Below are positions 61,155 through 64,000 of a stretch of 64,000 bases of DNA, in pieces. Both the position numbers and the translations under genes were made by a program. The stretch's first letter is position 1. Every line of letters starts with the position of its first letter. The notes under the pieces were generated by a model. That model worked only from the letters and a program-made list of their open reading frames with translations. It did not search any database and was not told where the DNA came from. Source of the stretch: Haberlea rhodopensis (taxonomy: Eukaryota > Streptophyta > Magnoliopsida > Lamiales > Gesneriaceae); contig CAJQUN010000060.1 in assembly GCA_907163345.1 (NCBI GenBank), positions 620,001-684,000 of the forward strand, read 5' to 3'.

Positions 61155-62122
61155 ATCATTGCCAAATAAAATAAGATGTTATGAAAAGTTACTGATTTGA
61201 GACTGGCTAGGGTTAACCAATATCATGATTAACTGCATATTTAAGATTTGATGATTTATCTGTTTTGAGAACAGGGTTATTACAGGGGTACGTTATGATG
61301 AGGATGATACCATCCAGGAAGTATCACATATGTTCCACAATATTTACATTCCGTAAATTATGTATTATGTCATTTTGATTATGAAATTGTGGAATTGGTA
61401 TGCTCACCCCGTTGGGGGCTGTCTCTGTTGGGACAGGTGAACAGGTACATCGATGGCTTTGGAGATGAGCTCGAGCTGTTGATTGGATGTACTCCCAGGA
61501 TTGTGGTACCAGGGCTTGATGGAGCACGGTATCGTATAGAGTACCCATATACCCATGATGGTTTTATGCATATTCATGATGCTCGCATGTGAGCACGATT
61601 ATACTTGTATATGGGTTGTATGTAAAGGCATGAGTCTTTCTCTCTTTCATTCTATGTTGCATGCAATTAGAGGTAGAATTGCTAAATGATAAGAAAGTCA
61701 TTGGTGTATTATGTGGGTGTTGAAACCCACTTTTGTCGTCATATGTGTGGTGTCTTCCCTGGCTGGGAATTTACTTGTATTACTGCTTTCTGATGAGTAT
61801 TGTGTATTCCCTGGCCGGGAATTATATTATGTGATGTGCTTGTGTTTTGGGATAGCTCAATTTTATGGGGAGACTCTGCCCAAATTTTTATAAAAGTCCA
61901 CAATGTGAAAAGTGGCAAAATGGGATGGTAATGGGCAACTCTATGAGTCTATATGTTAGTAGAGATGATTCTATAACGTTGATCATTAGAGAAATTTTAG
62001 AGTTGCCATTCAATGGTAAAGTATCATCTGAGCTTCCCGATTGGCTTTTTATTGAAAGCATGTGCCACACCTAATGATTAATACACTAATCAAGGGTTAA
62101 GTATATGGGGTCCTTACATTAG

Positions 62123-62136
62123 TGGTATCAGAGCAG
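62123..62136 (+). other. Primer-binding site of element L
   Basis: TGGTATCAGAGCAG, four bases after the LTR end. Confidence 0.9.
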
Positions 62137-63050
62137 TGGTTGCTCGTTGGGGCTGTTGAGGGCCTAGGAAGTTATTGATAGCACATCTTTATGCATGATG
62201 GCATTAATGTTATACGACATGACTAATTGTTTATGTGCTTTTATGTTATGAAAAGTGGTATTGCTAACCATTGTGGTTGCAGGAATCGTGTGGAACACGA
62301 TAGGATGACATTCATAGTGATGTCTAACACTCTATATGCTACGTGCCGAGGAACCTGATTTTGGAAGAAAATCAGGGAAAAGAAAGATATGACGTATTGT
62401 CTGAGGACAGACTGGGTAGACAACCGACAGTGGATTACTTCGGTATGGTCTCAATTATTATTGAATATACTAATGTGTTTGTTCATATAATGTTCAAGCA
62501 AGGAAAGTACGTAAGAAGCGTACGGCATCGGACGGTAACACACTCCTAACTTTGACTATGCATTGGATGCATAAGTATTTATGATGTTTATGATGATGAT
62601 GATTATGATGATAATGTTATGATGATAATGATTTTGATAAGTAAGTTCACGGTGAAGATGATTTTATAATGAATAAAGATGACAAGATACTTACGATGAT
62701 GTTATGATAAATGAAGATGATATGACGTTTACGATGACGACTATGATAAGTAATGATGATGTTAATATGATGTTTATAGAATGATATGATGTTTATAAGG
62801 TGGTAAGATGCCACAGGGTAAGATGCTCATATGCATGAATATGAACTAGGGAAAATGAAAAGAAGTTAATGAATAACCAGCAAGCTTACTCAACTATGAT
62901 TTCGTACATTTACTGTTTTATCTCTAAGATAATGATGCTATAAGATGATGATGCTTATATGATGATGATGTTACAAGATGATAATGTATGTTTCACTATG
63001 TTACTTAGAATGGTTGAATGTCCGGTGGTTATTATGGGCAAGCGAGGAAG
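62137..63050 (+). other. Non-coding leader of element L before the hairpin array
   Basis: No protein-like ORF. 62580-62800 is rich in GATGAT and TTATGATG simple repeats. Confidence 0.7.
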
Positions 63051-63067
63051 GTCTTGCCGCTCACATA

Positions 63068-63290
63068 GCTGATGAGCGATGGGGTACATCCGCTATCAAG
63101 GTGTAGCGATGGGTATCATCCGCTGATGAGCGATGGGGTACATCCGCTATCAAGGTGTAGCGATGGGTATCATCCGCTGAGCGATGGGGTACATCCGCTA
63201 TCAAGGTGTAGCGACGGGTATCATCCGTTGTATAAGAGATACATCCGCTATCAAGGCGTAGCGATGGGTATCATACGATGTGCTATGTCG
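63068..63290 (+). repeat. 54-bp hairpin repeat in L
   Basis: About 3.5 copies. Each unit holds AGCGATGGGGTACATCCGCT and AGCGATGGGTATCATCCGCT, both AGCG/CGCT pairs around 11-12 bases. The ORF at 63072-63347 follows from the repeat. Confidence 0.88.
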
Positions 63291-63445
63291 AGCGAGGGGG
63301 CCAATTGTGCCGCTGTCATAATGGAACCGGGACAGTCCCATTTCTAATTAACATAGTTTGTTGTGAGTATATATGTGAATATGATGTTTATGATGATGTT
63401 TATGATGAGTAAAGATGATATGATGATTATGATGATGTTTATGAT

Positions 63446-64000
63446 GATAGCGATGCCTCATTCCGCTATGTTACGATGACTCACTCTTTTATGAGGATTG
63501 GCGATGATTTATGCCGCCGGATATGATGATAGCGATGCCTCATTCCGCTATGTTACTATGACACACTCTTTTACGAGGATTGGCGATGATTTATGCCGCC
63601 GGATATGATGATAGCGATGCCTCATTCCGCTATGTTACTATGACACACTCTTTTACGAAGATTGGCGATGGTTTATGCCGCCGGATATGTTAATAGCGAT
63701 GTCCCATTCCGCTATTATGTGGATTTACGATGACTCATTCTTCTATGAGGATTGACGATGATTGGTGCCACCAGATATGTTGATAGCGATGCCTCTTTCC
63801 GCTGTTATGTAGACGATGATTCAGGCTCAGGTGTATAGCGAGGTTTCATGCCACTTATTATATGACGAGGTATCATGCCGTCGATTCTATAGCGATGGAT
63901 AGTGCCGCTATGTACTCAGCACAGGATTATGCCGCCTTCGAGCGATGAGTGCTGATTTCGCACTATTATCTAGCGACGGAGACAGGTATGCCGCTATCTT
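63446..64000 (+). repeat. Hairpin-module array in L: 82-bp units, then single modules
   Basis: Three to four units of 81-83 bp (from 63446, 63527, 63610 and about 63692) each carry ATAGCG, 11 bases, CGCTAT and GGCG, 11 bases, CGCC. From 63830 on, single modules follow, including GACG, 11 bases, CGTC near 63864 and ATAGCG/CGCTAT near 63890. This last part is the reverse of 20490-20700 in B. Confidence 0.85.

Larger units (their letters stand above)
59431..62118 (+). repeat. 5' LTR of element L
   Basis: 2688 bp, TGTGATGACCAGGG to GGGGTCCTTACA. Similar to the B LTR over most of its length. The stretch 59810-60000 is GC-rich, as is 17640-17790 in B. Confidence 0.88.
59431..64000 (+). mobile_element. 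Element L: B-family LTR element, left part
   Basis: An LTR, a primer-binding site and 1.9 kb of interior; the rest lies beyond the window. Its interior is collinear with that of B read in reverse, so both are copies of one non-coding family. No gag or pol is seen. Confidence 0.88.

Overview
The window is plant nuclear DNA from a gene-poor, repeat-filled region. It is AT-rich and holds long terminal repeats, plant-type primer-binding sites (initiator-Met type TGGTATCAGAGC and Athila type TGGCGCCGTTGCCGGGGA), decayed Ty1/Copia and Ty3/Gypsy polyproteins, and no host gene, rRNA, tRNA or CRISPR array that I can support. The species cannot be named from this sequence. Element letters are local labels used only here.

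The window is almost entirely nested LTR retrotransposons. J, a Gypsy relic seen only as an RT fragment at 40659-40980, was hit by A, a Tekay/Del-like chromovirus on + that runs from 13225 to about 40658. A is in turn broken by three insertions. The first is C, a Gypsy element on - (1743-13224), which itself contains Copia-1 (3232-10759, target duplication ATAGT). The second is B, a large non-coding LTR element on - (15645-24475, ACAGA). The third is Copia-2 (24719-39026, GAACC), which carries the Athila-like gag-only element E in its leader (27705-33329, CGTTG). The first 1.74 kb is the right part of another Gypsy-type LTR (N) that abuts the broken RT of C.

The right half starts with two minus-strand LTR fragments: I (40992-42844) and H, Athila-like (42845-44752). 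Next is G, a decayed minus-strand Gypsy pol (44753-46596 and 54576-55369). G was split inside its RNase H by F, an Athila-like element with a gag relic and a second ORF of the putative plant transposon protein family (46597-54575, TGCAT). K (55370-59201), an LTR piece M (59202-59430) and L (59431 to the window end) are further members of the B family of large non-coding elements.

The genes do not form a host pathway. The only long open frames that look protein-like are the E gag-like ORF (29328-30344) and F ORF2 (50427-51667, one frameshift). Both sit in elements without pol, which would have to use proteins from other elements.

The most unusual content is two kinds of dyad-symmetric non-coding sequence. 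One is arrays of short hairpin modules (AGCG/CGCT, GGCG/CGCC, GACG/CGTC) in the internal leaders of B, K and L, where stem bases change in matched pairs. The other is clusters of CGATCGATCG palindromes in the LTRs of several unrelated element families.
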